In this document: positions 1 through 5,756 of the stretch, piece after piece
Layout of the letters: every line of letters begins with the position of its first letter
Numbering within the stretch: the first letter of the stretch is position 1
From: an uncultured Clostridia bacterium
GTDB lineage: Bacteria; Bacillota; Clostridia; JAAYHZ01
Direction of reading: 5' to 3'
Length of the DNA: 6,731 nucleotides
NCBI GenBank assembly: GCA_937894465.1
Contig: CALCRE010000286.1
Location: 1-6,731, forward strand
Notes under the pieces: generated by a model
Seen by the model: the letters and a program-made list of their open reading frames with translations, nothing else
The model's database searches: none
Told to the model about the DNA's origin: nothing
Position numbers and translations under genes: made by a program

Positions 1-681
1 CATCGACATGTATCCTACAATATGAACGATCTGGTGAATTTAGGGATGATGAGCCGACAAGTAAAAGAATTATTGGAGTTTATGGCCAAAGGATGTGCAA
101 GTGTGGTGTTTTGCGGAAAGGGCGCTGCCGGCAAAACAACATTGCTAAGAGCATTTATTGATACCATGCCCGAAATGGAACGTGTTCTGATTGCAGAATC
201 CGACACTGAAATTTATCCTTCCAAGCCCTATTGCATTCAACACAAAATTAAGAAAAAAAATGAAGGCGGTATTGTGGTCACCCTTTCCGACCTTGTAAGA
301 GACGGTCTCACTATGTCACTGGATACCTATGTAATCGGCGAGATCGTCGGTAGCGAAGCTTGGGAATTTATCAAGGCTTCATTTTCCGGACATCGTTGTT
401 CAGGTACAGTTCATGCTGAAAACGCCAAAGCTGTTTTCGCAAGACTCATGGCATTGGCTCGAGGTGACAGTAATGCATACAGTGAAAAAACCATTCTTCA
501 AATGGCAGCGGAAGGCATAGATGCAGTGGTTTATTTAAAGAACTTTAAAGTGGATGAAATACTGGAGGTTACAGGATTCGATGATAAAAATGATTTGGTG
601 GGTACCCGGTTTTTATACAAAAGACAAGCCGGCGAAAGAGTACAGCCACCTTCAGACAGATTGATGTCTAAGGGGGGATAA
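1..681 (+). CDS. cpaF: CpaF/TadA-family pilus assembly ATPase, 5'-partial
   Basis: This is the C-terminal motor domain of a type II/IV secretion ATPase, the cytoplasmic hexamer that powers Tad/Flp pilus extrusion. The frame is open from the first base of the window, so the ATG at 22 is an internal methionine and the true start lies upstream. 226 residues are visible, roughly half of a usual CpaF. Counting from base 1, the Walker A motif GKGAAGKT is at residues 39-46. An acidic segment with ESDTEIY follows at 66-72, then the Walker B region YVIGEIVGSEAW at 110-121. The family's His box, GHRCSGTVHAENA, is at 130-142. The conserved Arg of the usual GEVRG/GEIRG is Val here. The TAA overlaps the next ATG by one base (TAATG), and the next genes encode the TadB/TadC platform, which strongly supports the Tad assignment. 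Confidence 0.93.
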   Translation, partial: HRHVSYNMNDLVNLGMMSRQVKELLEFMAKGCASVVFCGKGAAGKTTLLRAFIDTMPEMERVLIAESDTEIYPSKPYCIQHKIKKKNEGGIVVTLSDLVRDGLTMSLDTYVIGEIVGSEAWEFIKASFSGHRCSGTVHAENAKAVFARLMALARGDSNAYSEKTILQMAAEGIDAVVYLKNFKVDEILEVTGFDDKNDLVGTRFLYKRQAGERVQPPSDRLMSKGG

Positions 682-1616
682 TGTTGCCGATCAAAAAAAT
701 TCTATTCTACATCCTATACACGGGTACGGTCACTTGCTTTTCGTATCTTGTAGCCTTGGTATTCATTAAAGATCCTATGCTGAGAAAGATAAAAGCAAAG
801 ATAAACAATCATCAAAGATACAGGATCAAACCGGTAAATTACCCCTATGCTTGGATGATGAAAATGAATGACAGATACATAGAAAAGACCAATATAAAGC
901 GGTACATCGGTTTTATGGACTTACCTTTATTATTAGCTCTCGAATTAGGTATCATTGTAATCATCTTCTTTTGGGTGATCATCAAAGGAGGCTCCATAAC
1001 ATCCGCTTTGCTCTTGGCTTTGTTTGCTGCAATGATTCCATTGTTTGCCCTGGACTTTCTAGCCGCTTACAATCTTGAAAAAACACAAAAGGACTTGGCA
1101 TCCTTTGTATCGGTGCTTGCACGCTGGTCCTCCGTGAAGAATAATGTTTTTTATGCTTTTGAAAAAGCTTTGGAATCCGGATTAAACGAACCGTTAAACA
1201 CCTTTGTCAGAGATTTAACCGTACAGGTAAGATGTGGCATCAACCCGGAAGACGCTTTGGATCTTTTTTCAAACCGTCTTGGTGACAGGGAATTTAAAGA
1301 TGCCATACTGAATATTAAGCAAAATGTCCGCTTTCGCGGAGATGCCAACATATTATTGACTAACATGGAAAGCCGATTTTATCGCATGCAGGAAGAGAGG
1401 AATAAAAGAAAAATATCTACATTGGGAGATCGGACCATGATCGTATGCACCATTGCTTCGGTATTAGGGTTAGCTATGTATTTTCTAAAATCCAACGATA
1501 AAATCTCCAACTTTTATTTGCACGATCCATCAGGAAAAATTTTGTTGGTTGTTTTGTACTGTCTTTTCTTATTCGGGATGATCCTGTTCATGAACATCAC
1601 TAAAATCAAGGAGTAA
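681..1616 (+). CDS. tadB: TadB-like inner-membrane platform protein (T2SS-F domain)
   Basis: This 311-residue membrane protein is probably the TadB half of the Tad pilus platform, which contacts the CpaF ATPase in the inner membrane. Hydrophobic segments lie at about residues 9-29, 82-101, 106-127, 252-269 and 286-304. The long cytoplasmic stretch at about 130-250 includes LASFVSVLARWSS (139-151) and a helical region typical of the T2SS-F (GspF) fold, with the usual single membrane helix after it. The size fits TadB. The start ATG overlaps the cpaF stop codon, and a G-rich ribosome site (AGGGGGG, 671-677) sits only 3 bases upstream, so translation is probably coupled to cpaF. Sequence similarity to well-studied TadB proteins looks low, so the call rests on topology, size and gene position. 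Confidence 0.85.
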   Translation: MLPIKKILFYILYTGTVTCFSYLVALVFIKDPMLRKIKAKINNHQRYRIKPVNYPYAWMMKMNDRYIEKTNIKRYIGFMDLPLLLALELGIIVIIFFWVIIKGGSITSALLLALFAAMIPLFALDFLAAYNLEKTQKDLASFVSVLARWSSVKNNVFYAFEKALESGLNEPLNTFVRDLTVQVRCGINPEDALDLFSNRLGDREFKDAILNIKQNVRFRGDANILLTNMESRFYRMQEERNKRKISTLGDRTMIVCTIASVLGLAMYFLKSNDKISNFYLHDPSGKILLVVLYCLFLFGMILFMNITKIKE

Positions 1617-1619
1617 AAA

Positions 1620-2492
1620 ATGACTTTTCCTTATGCTTTTAAAACTTTATCGTTCTTGTTAAATTTCTTGATGGTACGGCAAGTGATCTATATGTTGATG
1701 TGCAGAAAAAACACAGTCTATATGAGAGCTGTTTATTATCGAGTCATTCATCATAAAAAACCTCAAGAAAAAGCAAAGATTCTTGATTATCTTACCAAAC
1801 AACTCTCCAGGTTGAAATTTTATCAAAAAGCCGCAGCCGAGATAAAAAAAGCCGGATACATCGGGCGGTATCACCCGATTCAATATATGATGATATTGTA
1901 TGGATTTCCCCTTTTGGTTTTTTCGATATGCATGATCAAAGATCCCTCCTTGTTTTTGCAATACCTTTTAGGATGTTTTGCCATAGCGTCTTGTGTAAAA
2001 ATATTTGTCAACGGCAAGATAAAGAAAATAACCGATCAATTTGAAAAACATGCTTGGCGGATTTATCGATATCTACATAATCAAATTGCATCAGGTATAA
2101 AAATCACTGACGCAATCACCACGGTGTATGAGACGGTTAACGACAATGATATCCGTAATATATTAATGAAGTTTTCCGCAACATTTCTGTTGACCATGAA
2201 TATTGAGGAAGCATTAAGGGAAATCAACGAGCGCTTCGGAGGTAATGAAGCCGCCACACTGTGTATGGCGCTTCGAGAAGGTGTTAAGACCGGAGACAGT
2301 GAATTGATGCTGAAGCGTCAAGAAGATGTAATGTTTAACAAATACTTCAACCGATTGGAAGCTGACACTGAAAAGAGTCGCACCTATTGCATCCTATCCG
2401 CCATTATGTTTTGCGCCATTTTGGTCATTATGGCCTCTGTACCCGTTGTTATGGACTTAATCGATGCTTTGAACAGCATCTTTATAAGCTAA
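1620..2492 (+). CDS. tadC: TadC-like inner-membrane platform protein (T2SS-F domain)
   Basis: This 290-residue protein is the likely second platform component, TadC, expected to pair with TadB in the membrane. There is a hydrophobic N-terminal segment (about 6-27) and membrane helices at about 88-106, 111-130 and 256-278. The cytoplasmic region between them (about 132-255) has the GspF-like helical pattern, including ITDAITTVYE (162-171) and a segment rich in LREGVKTGD (218-226). The start is well supported: AAGGAG (1608-1613) lies 6 bases ahead of the ATG, which itself follows the tadB stop by 3 bases. Position directly after tadB and before a Flp-like pilin gene is the normal Tad arrangement. 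TadB and TadC are hard to tell apart by sequence; order and length decide here. Confidence 0.85.
   Translation: MTFPYAFKTLSFLLNFLMVRQVIYMLMCRKNTVYMRAVYYRVIHHKKPQEKAKILDYLTKQLSRLKFYQKAAAEIKKAGYIGRYHPIQYMMILYGFPLLVFSICMIKDPSLFLQYLLGCFAIASCVKIFVNGKIKKITDQFEKHAWRIYRYLHNQIASGIKITDAITTVYETVNDNDIRNILMKFSATFLLTMNIEEALREINERFGGNEAATLCMALREGVKTGDSELMLKRQEDVMFNKYFNRLEADTEKSRTYCILSAIMFCAILVIMASVPVVMDLIDALNSIFIS
2463..2480 (+). other. Small perfect inverted repeat at the 3' end of tadC
   Basis: GATGCT (2463-2468) and AGCATC (2475-2480) are perfect complements separated by a 6-base loop. They fall in the last codons of tadC, 38 bases before the pilin ATG. Only three Ts follow, so this is not a convincing intrinsic terminator. 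It could act as an mRNA-stability or processing hairpin that lets the pilin message outlast the upstream genes, but it may simply be chance in coding DNA. Confidence 0.3.
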
Positions 2493-2517
2493 ATACAAAA
2501 GAAAAGAGGAAAATCAA

Positions 2518-2730
2518 ATGTTAAAAAGTTATGTCAAGATCAAGTGCATTCTATGCAACAAGAAAGGTTTCGGTGTCCAGGAGGTATTAGGAATCGCCGC
2601 TATGTTTATCATTGCAGGGTTTATCTTTATACCCGGATTAAAAACTTTGGCGACCGGTGTTATTACCGGTTTACAGAATTGGTTCGACAACACTATTGCA
2701 GCGAACATATTCCCAACATCCGCCTCATAA
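2518..2730 (+). CDS. Flp-like prepilin, major pilin candidate
   Basis: This 70-residue protein is the probable structural subunit of the pilus. It has a short positively charged leader (residues 1-17) ending in KKG, then the sequence FGVQEV. Cleavage after Gly17 would put Phe at +1 and Glu22 at +5, the classic type IV prepilin-peptidase pattern. The hydrophobic helix is about 23-47, and the mature chain would be only 53 residues, about the size of Flp pilins. The Tyr that normally follows the Glu in Flp pilins is Val here. Cys10 and Cys13 form a CxxC in the leader; the mature part has no cysteine. AGAGGA (2505-2510) sits 7 bases before the ATG and is the best ribosome site near these small subunits, consistent with high expression. 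Assignment to the Flp family comes from size, motif and neighbours. Confidence 0.8.
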   Translation: MLKSYVKIKCILCNKKGFGVQEVLGIAAMFIIAGFIFIPGLKTLATGVITGLQNWFDNTIAANIFPTSAS

Positions 2731-2734
2731 CATC

Positions 2735-3112
2735 ATGTCTGCCAGAGTTGTTGTCACCGGTGTGCTGCTGGTGTTCGTTTTATTGATCGTTGTGTTTATG
2801 GTAGAAATGTTGATTCCCTTGTCGGTTTATGCGGATTTTAATGAGTCATGCCGAATTGCCTTGATTCGTATGGAAGCAATTGGCGGAATGACCACGGAAA
2901 TTGAAGAAGATTTGTCAAACCGACTTCGGGCACTGAACCTTACGGATATCATCATCACAGGAACACAACATGCCAAATATGGGGAGGTTGTTCGTTTGCA
3001 GGTCACAGTGGCTATGAAAAACCACGAAATGGTCTCTTTGTTTCAAAGAGTGCTACAGTATCGTTATGTAACTTATGATAAAACTTCGATATCCAGGAGG
3101 ATCATAAAGTAA
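2735..3112 (+). CDS. Small single-pass membrane protein, probable pilus accessory subunit
   Basis: This is a 125-residue protein of unproven function. A membrane anchor occupies about residues 4-29, followed by an outside domain with a predicted helix (about 37-68) and beta-rich segments (DIIITGT at 71-77, VVRLQVTVAM at 85-94). The layout, with helix then strands, resembles the DUF4320-type small proteins found in Firmicute Tad loci, but that match is from memory and tentative. I chose the ATG at 2735 because it places the anchor at the N-terminus and lies 4 bases after the pilin stop. A GTG at 2657 would extend the frame through 74 bases of the pilin gene with a non-hydrophobic lead. No ribosome site is visible before 2735, so translation probably depends on ribosomes finishing the pilin. 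No canonical G/xxxxE prepilin site is present. Confidence 0.75.
   Translation: MSARVVVTGVLLVFVLLIVVFMVEMLIPLSVYADFNESCRIALIRMEAIGGMTTEIEEDLSNRLRALNLTDIIITGTQHAKYGEVVRLQVTVAMKNHEMVSLFQRVLQYRYVTYDKTSISRRIIK
3095..3100 (+). promoter_or_regulatory. Ribosome binding site of the 168-aa gene, long spacing
   Basis: AGGAGG is a full match to the anti-Shine-Dalgarno complement but lies inside the last codons of the preceding gene, 12 bases before the ATG at 3113. The spacing is longer than the usual 5-9 bases. The preceding TAA directly abuts the ATG, so the site and translational coupling may both contribute. Confidence 0.6.
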
Positions 3113-3619
3113 ATGTCTGATCAAACCAAAAAAGGATCGGTGGAATTTGCAGTCATCTTTTGTGCTTTAGTTGTGTTCATATTCCTTCCCTTGTTCGGAA
3201 CCTTAGCACAAAAAGCACTTCTATATCAGAAAAAAGAGATCGTTCACCAGAGTGCGAACCTTGCTTCGATGGCTGCATACACCTCTTTAAATGCCAATCA
3301 AGCGGGAATCGGGGAACAAAGTCTGCTGCAAGAGGAGTTCAATAACGTATTTCAATCGGTGTTATGTGCCAACTTGAAATTAGATCAAAATCTTGTGGGA
3401 TTTCCTCATTCCATAGCAACCGGGAAGGTTGACATTATCAGTTTGACCTATGTAAGTGAGAACTTACCGGTAACTGTCGGGAACAGAATTTTTATGTACC
3501 CATTTATCCGATGTGAAATCAAGGTTCCGGTGAGTGTCGACATTCTAGCCGGATGGATGAATCAAGACAAATTGTTATTACATGAAGTCATCTATACCGA
3601 GTTGCCATTTGACAAGTAA
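3113..3619 (+). CDS. TadE-like single-pass pilus accessory protein
   Basis: This is a 168-residue protein with a short basic start (KK at 6-7), then GSVEFA (8-13) leading into a membrane helix at about 10-32. A long helical segment follows (about 33-85), then a beta-rich C-terminal part (for example KVDIISLTYV at 105-114 and IRCEIKVPVSV at 132-142). A glutamate at the membrane edge plus a downstream amphipathic helix is the general look of TadE/TadG minor pilins. The spacing is unusual: if cleavage followed Gly8, the Glu would be at +3, not +5, so prepilin-peptidase processing is uncertain. The start follows the previous stop codon with no gap. Assignment to TadE rests on architecture and position, not on a clear sequence match. 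Confidence 0.72.
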   Translation: MSDQTKKGSVEFAVIFCALVVFIFLPLFGTLAQKALLYQKKEIVHQSANLASMAAYTSLNANQAGIGEQSLLQEEFNNVFQSVLCANLKLDQNLVGFPHSIATGKVDIISLTYVSENLPVTVGNRIFMYPFIRCEIKVPVSVDILAGWMNQDKLLLHEVIYTELPFDK

Positions 3620-3636
3620 AGATGAAAACATATTAT
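3609..3636 (+). promoter_or_regulatory. Possible internal sigma-A promoter before cpaB
   Basis: TTGACA (3609-3614) and TATTAT (3631-3636) are separated by 16 bp, eleven of twelve consensus bases. The -35 lies in the last codons of the preceding gene. The predicted transcription start, about 3642-3644, would be only 2-4 bases ahead of the cpaB ATG and would exclude that gene's ribosome site at 3637-3640. The transcript would therefore be effectively leaderless, which argues against it being a normal functional promoter. Confidence 0.25.
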
Positions 3637-3645
3637 GGAGAATAA

Positions 3646-4284
3646 ATGAAAAAAATAACTGTAATCATTGTAACCGGGATTCTAGCCGTTGTGTTGACGG
3701 TAATTCAAATCAATATCGTTCAAAATGCAACTAAAAAAGAAGAATATTCCAAAGTTTTGGCATTTACCCGCTCTCTGGAAGCTAATGAGGAAATATCTAA
3801 AGACATGCTGGAAACCATTGAGGTTCCCTTGTCGTTGTTACCTGCCGGATATAGCTCTCTTTTAGAAGACTTTACGGGAAATTACCTGACAAGAGTCGTT
3901 TATGAAGGTGAAATCGCATTGTTACAGGATGTAACACCGGTTAATCCGGATGATTCCGGCATTCTACGCAAAACACAAGAAGATAATGTCCTCATTTCCA
4001 TCAAACCGGATCCGGAGAAGGCTGTGGCTTGGCAAATACAACAAGAGCAAACGGTGAATGTATTGTTTGTTCCCCATCGAAATGAAGAGATGAAATCATT
4101 TTGTTTGGAGTGTATAAGGGTAGCGGGTATAATCAATGAGAAATTCACTTGGTCGGATGATACTGATTCTTCCGAATCGGATACCAAGCCGGTGTACCTG
4201 ATTTTAGAAGTCACTTCCGAAGAAGCCGAAATGATTGCATCAGCAAGACAATCCGGCTCCTTTGAGTTGATTCTTAAAGATTAA
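3646..4284 (+). CDS. cpaB: CpaB/RcpC-like pilus assembly protein with SAF domain
   Basis: This 212-residue protein resembles the CpaB/RcpC family, which is anchored in the inner membrane and supports Flp pilus assembly. It has an N-terminal anchor (about residues 4-25) and a SAF-type domain at about 36-97, including AFTRSLEANEEISKDML (39-55) and the conserved-looking GNYLTRVVYEGEIALLQD (78-95). The C-terminal RcpC region (about 114-211) contains VLISIKPDPEKAVAW (115-129) and the closing VYLILEVTSEEAEMI (183-197). An acidic Asp/Ser loop at 170-179 interrupts the C-terminal domain. GGAG (3637-3640) is 5 bases from the ATG, supporting this start. In many Tad loci cpaB comes before the ATPase; here it is the last gene. 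Its 3' end overlaps the convergent methyltransferase gene by 11 bp. Confidence 0.86.
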   Translation: MKKITVIIVTGILAVVLTVIQINIVQNATKKEEYSKVLAFTRSLEANEEISKDMLETIEVPLSLLPAGYSSLLEDFTGNYLTRVVYEGEIALLQDVTPVNPDDSGILRKTQEDNVLISIKPDPEKAVAWQIQQEQTVNVLFVPHRNEEMKSFCLECIRVAGIINEKFTWSDDTDSSESDTKPVYLILEVTSEEAEMIASARQSGSFELILKD

Positions 4285-5017
4285 AACCGTAAATGTCTTT
4301 AATCTCTTGTGTATATTCATTATTCTTGTCGTAAACGAATAGGGGTTTTTCCACTCGAAGCTCCTGATTACCCAATTTTACACCACATAAAAGAACCAAA
4401 TTCGGTTCTTTTTGTGCATCCGGGTAAACAAAACGCATTCTTTTAGGCTCTATTTTAAACTTCCTCATAGCGATGAATATATCCGGCAACCGATGAGGAC
4501 GGTGTATCATGTAGAGCTTTCCCTTCTCTTTTAATAAGTAATAGGAAGCAGCGACAATATCTTCTATGGTACAAGCAATCTCATGACGGGAAACCGCTTT
4601 GGCCATATCCGGATTTAACAACCCGTCTCCTACCTTCATATAAGGAGGGTTTGTGACAATTGCATCAAAAGATTCGCTATGAAACATGTTTTTTACTTGC
4701 TTTACATCACATGTAACAAAGCAGACCCGTTCTTGAATACCGTTTAGCAAAGCGCTCCTTTGCGCCATTTCAACCATTTCTTCTTGAATATCGATACCGG
4801 TAAAATCCTTTCCTTTGTTTTTACCGTATAACAAAACCGGTATGACACCGGTTCCCGTACCGATATCCATTACCTTTGCATTTTTTGATGCTTGAAAAAA
4901 GCCCGATAACAAAACCGCATCAACTCCGAATTTAAATCCGGTTTTCTTCTGGATGAGTTGAAGGTTGTTTAATTGTAAATCGTCAATGGTTTCGTTCTCC
5001 AATATATTTACGTTCAT
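4274..5017 (-). CDS. trmN6: TrmN6/YfiC-like tRNA1(Val) adenine-N6 methyltransferase
   Basis: This 247-residue cytoplasmic SAM-dependent methyltransferase probably modifies A37 of tRNA-Val, as YfiC does in E. coli (family knowledge; the exact substrate is inferred). The N-terminus carries the family's signature DDLQLNNLQLIQ (12-23) and FGVDAVLL (30-37). SAM-binding motif I is MDIGTGTGVIP (50-60), an acidic residue ending the second strand is in GIDI (74-77), and the catalytic NPPY is at 123-126. I start it at the ATG whose A is base 5017. This ATG overlaps the upstream TAA by one base (TAATG); a TTG two codons earlier is possible but less likely. Only a weak GGATTGG precedes it, so translation is probably coupled to the MetH-activation gene. 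The last 11 bp overlap cpaB on the other strand. Confidence 0.87.
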   Translation of the reverse strand: MNVNILENETIDDLQLNNLQLIQKKTGFKFGVDAVLLSGFFQASKNAKVMDIGTGTGVIPVLLYGKNKGKDFTGIDIQEEMVEMAQRSALLNGIQERVCFVTCDVKQVKNMFHSESFDAIVTNPPYMKVGDGLLNPDMAKAVSRHEIACTIEDIVAASYYLLKEKGKLYMIHRPHRLPDIFIAMRKFKIEPKRMRFVYPDAQKEPNLVLLCGVKLGNQELRVEKPLFVYDKNNEYTQEIKDIYGFNL

Positions 5018-5697
5018 TACCAATCCAACATCTTCGTTAATTGATCTTCATCCAAGTCTTCCCGTCTTCCGGGACAGTTTTGACGTCTGCAGATTTTACA
5101 GTTGCAATAACCTTCTTTGCTTTCAAATAAGATGCCGGAAACTGATTTTAAGGGGTACATCAACATGGTCTTGTCCAACCGTACTTGTGTTTTTTCATAT
5201 ACAGGGCCTAAAAGTTTAAAAAGAGATCTTTGCTCGGTAATGGGCCATTGAGGTATGGAACCGGGATTTAACGATGATAACTTATATGCCCCAAATTGAT
5301 TCATGATGGTTTGATGTACCATATCCAGTACCGGTTTAATTGAAGATTGGCGAATATCGTCATAACAATAATCCAATATCAAATCGTCACAACTTCTTCC
5401 CCATGTGTCTAATTCCTTTCCGCAACTCGCCACATAAGGATAAACGGTTTTGACATCCTTTAACCGGTCGGCGATAAATTTACCGGAAAAACGGACACCC
5501 TCAATCACAGCATAATCGCTTCCCGTTTCATCGACTGTCGCTTCTTTGAAACAAGCGACAGGCTTGCCCAATTCACCAACTTGATTACAAGCCGTGACAA
5601 TAAAGGGATACAAAGGATCGTCCGATTCAATAGAATATTTCCCGGCGATCTTTTTCGGGTCAGGTTGATATTGCGTCTTTAAAACAATTAAATCCAT
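5017..5697 (-). CDS. Stand-alone MetH activation-domain protein (TM0269-like)
   Basis: This 226-residue protein resembles the reductive-activation domain of cobalamin-dependent methionine synthase, as in the separate Thermotoga protein TM0269. Such proteins are thought to help reduce and remethylate the corrinoid with SAM when MetH itself lacks that domain. Visible landmarks are VASCGKELDTW (89-99), LNPGSIPQWPITEQRSLFKL (143-162) and MYPLKSVSGI (180-189), which correspond to the SAM and cobalamin-facing C-terminal part of the fold. The Arg-Pro SAM motif of E. coli MetH (RPAPGY) is not conserved; the region reads KLSSLNPG. Four cysteines at 198, 200, 203 and 208 (CxCxxCxxxxC) form a likely metal or Fe-S site absent from E. 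coli MetH. AGAAAGG (5707-5713) lies 9 bases before the ATG. The corrinoid partner is not in this window. Confidence 0.78.
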   Translation of the reverse strand: MDLIVLKTQYQPDPKKIAGKYSIESDDPLYPFIVTACNQVGELGKPVACFKEATVDETGSDYAVIEGVRFSGKFIADRLKDVKTVYPYVASCGKELDTWGRSCDDLILDYCYDDIRQSSIKPVLDMVHQTIMNQFGAYKLSSLNPGSIPQWPITEQRSLFKLLGPVYEKTQVRLDKTMLMYPLKSVSGILFESKEGYCNCKICRRQNCPGRREDLDEDQLTKMLDW

Positions 5698-5728
5698 TGC
5701 TCATTACCTTTCTCTTTTTATACAATTC

Positions 5729-5756
5729 ATTATATTAGCTGAAAAATATTTGTCAA
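5729..5756 (-). promoter_or_regulatory. Consensus sigma-A promoter for the MetH-activation/trmN6 unit
   Basis: Reading leftward, the -35 TTGACA (5756-5751) and the -10 TATAAT (5734-5729) match the consensus at all twelve bases, with a 16-bp A/T-rich spacer. The -35 overlaps the comF stop codon. The predicted transcription start is near 5722, leaving a leader of about 25 bases that contains the ribosome site at 5713-5707. No operator-like repeat is evident, so expression may be constitutive and strong. Confidence 0.85.

Noticed and set aside
22..24. ATG as the start of the CpaF gene
   Set aside because: The frame is open to base 1 and the remaining protein lacks the N-terminal half of the family, so this is an internal Met of a gene cut by the window edge.
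2653..2670. Repeated ACCGGT palindromes in the pilin gene
   Set aside because: They encode a Thr-Gly repeat, and the same hexamer or its core is common throughout this window through codon preference.
2657..2734. Longer form of the 125-aa protein starting at GTG 2657
   Set aside because: It would overlap the pilin gene by 74 bases, has no ribosome site, and places a polar stretch before the membrane anchor.
3622..3645. Seven-codon mini-ORF (MKTYYGE) whose stop abuts the cpaB ATG
   Set aside because: It is very short, has only a weak upstream purine stretch, and is easily a chance occurrence in A/T-rich DNA.
4274..4302. Inverted repeat TTAAAGA/TCTTTAA at the convergent junction as a two-way terminator
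   Set aside because: The 7-bp stem is almost all A/T with a 15-base loop and has no T-run after it on the + strand; too weak to call.
4321..4350. TATTC/GAATA pair followed by GGGGTTTTT as a terminator for the pilus operon
   Set aside because: The stem has only 5 bp with an 11-base loop, and the sequence is explained as trmN6 coding on the other strand.
4965..5219. 84-aa reading frame on the + strand
   Set aside because: It lies antisense to the well-supported MetH-activation and methyltransferase genes and shows no domain or ribosome site.
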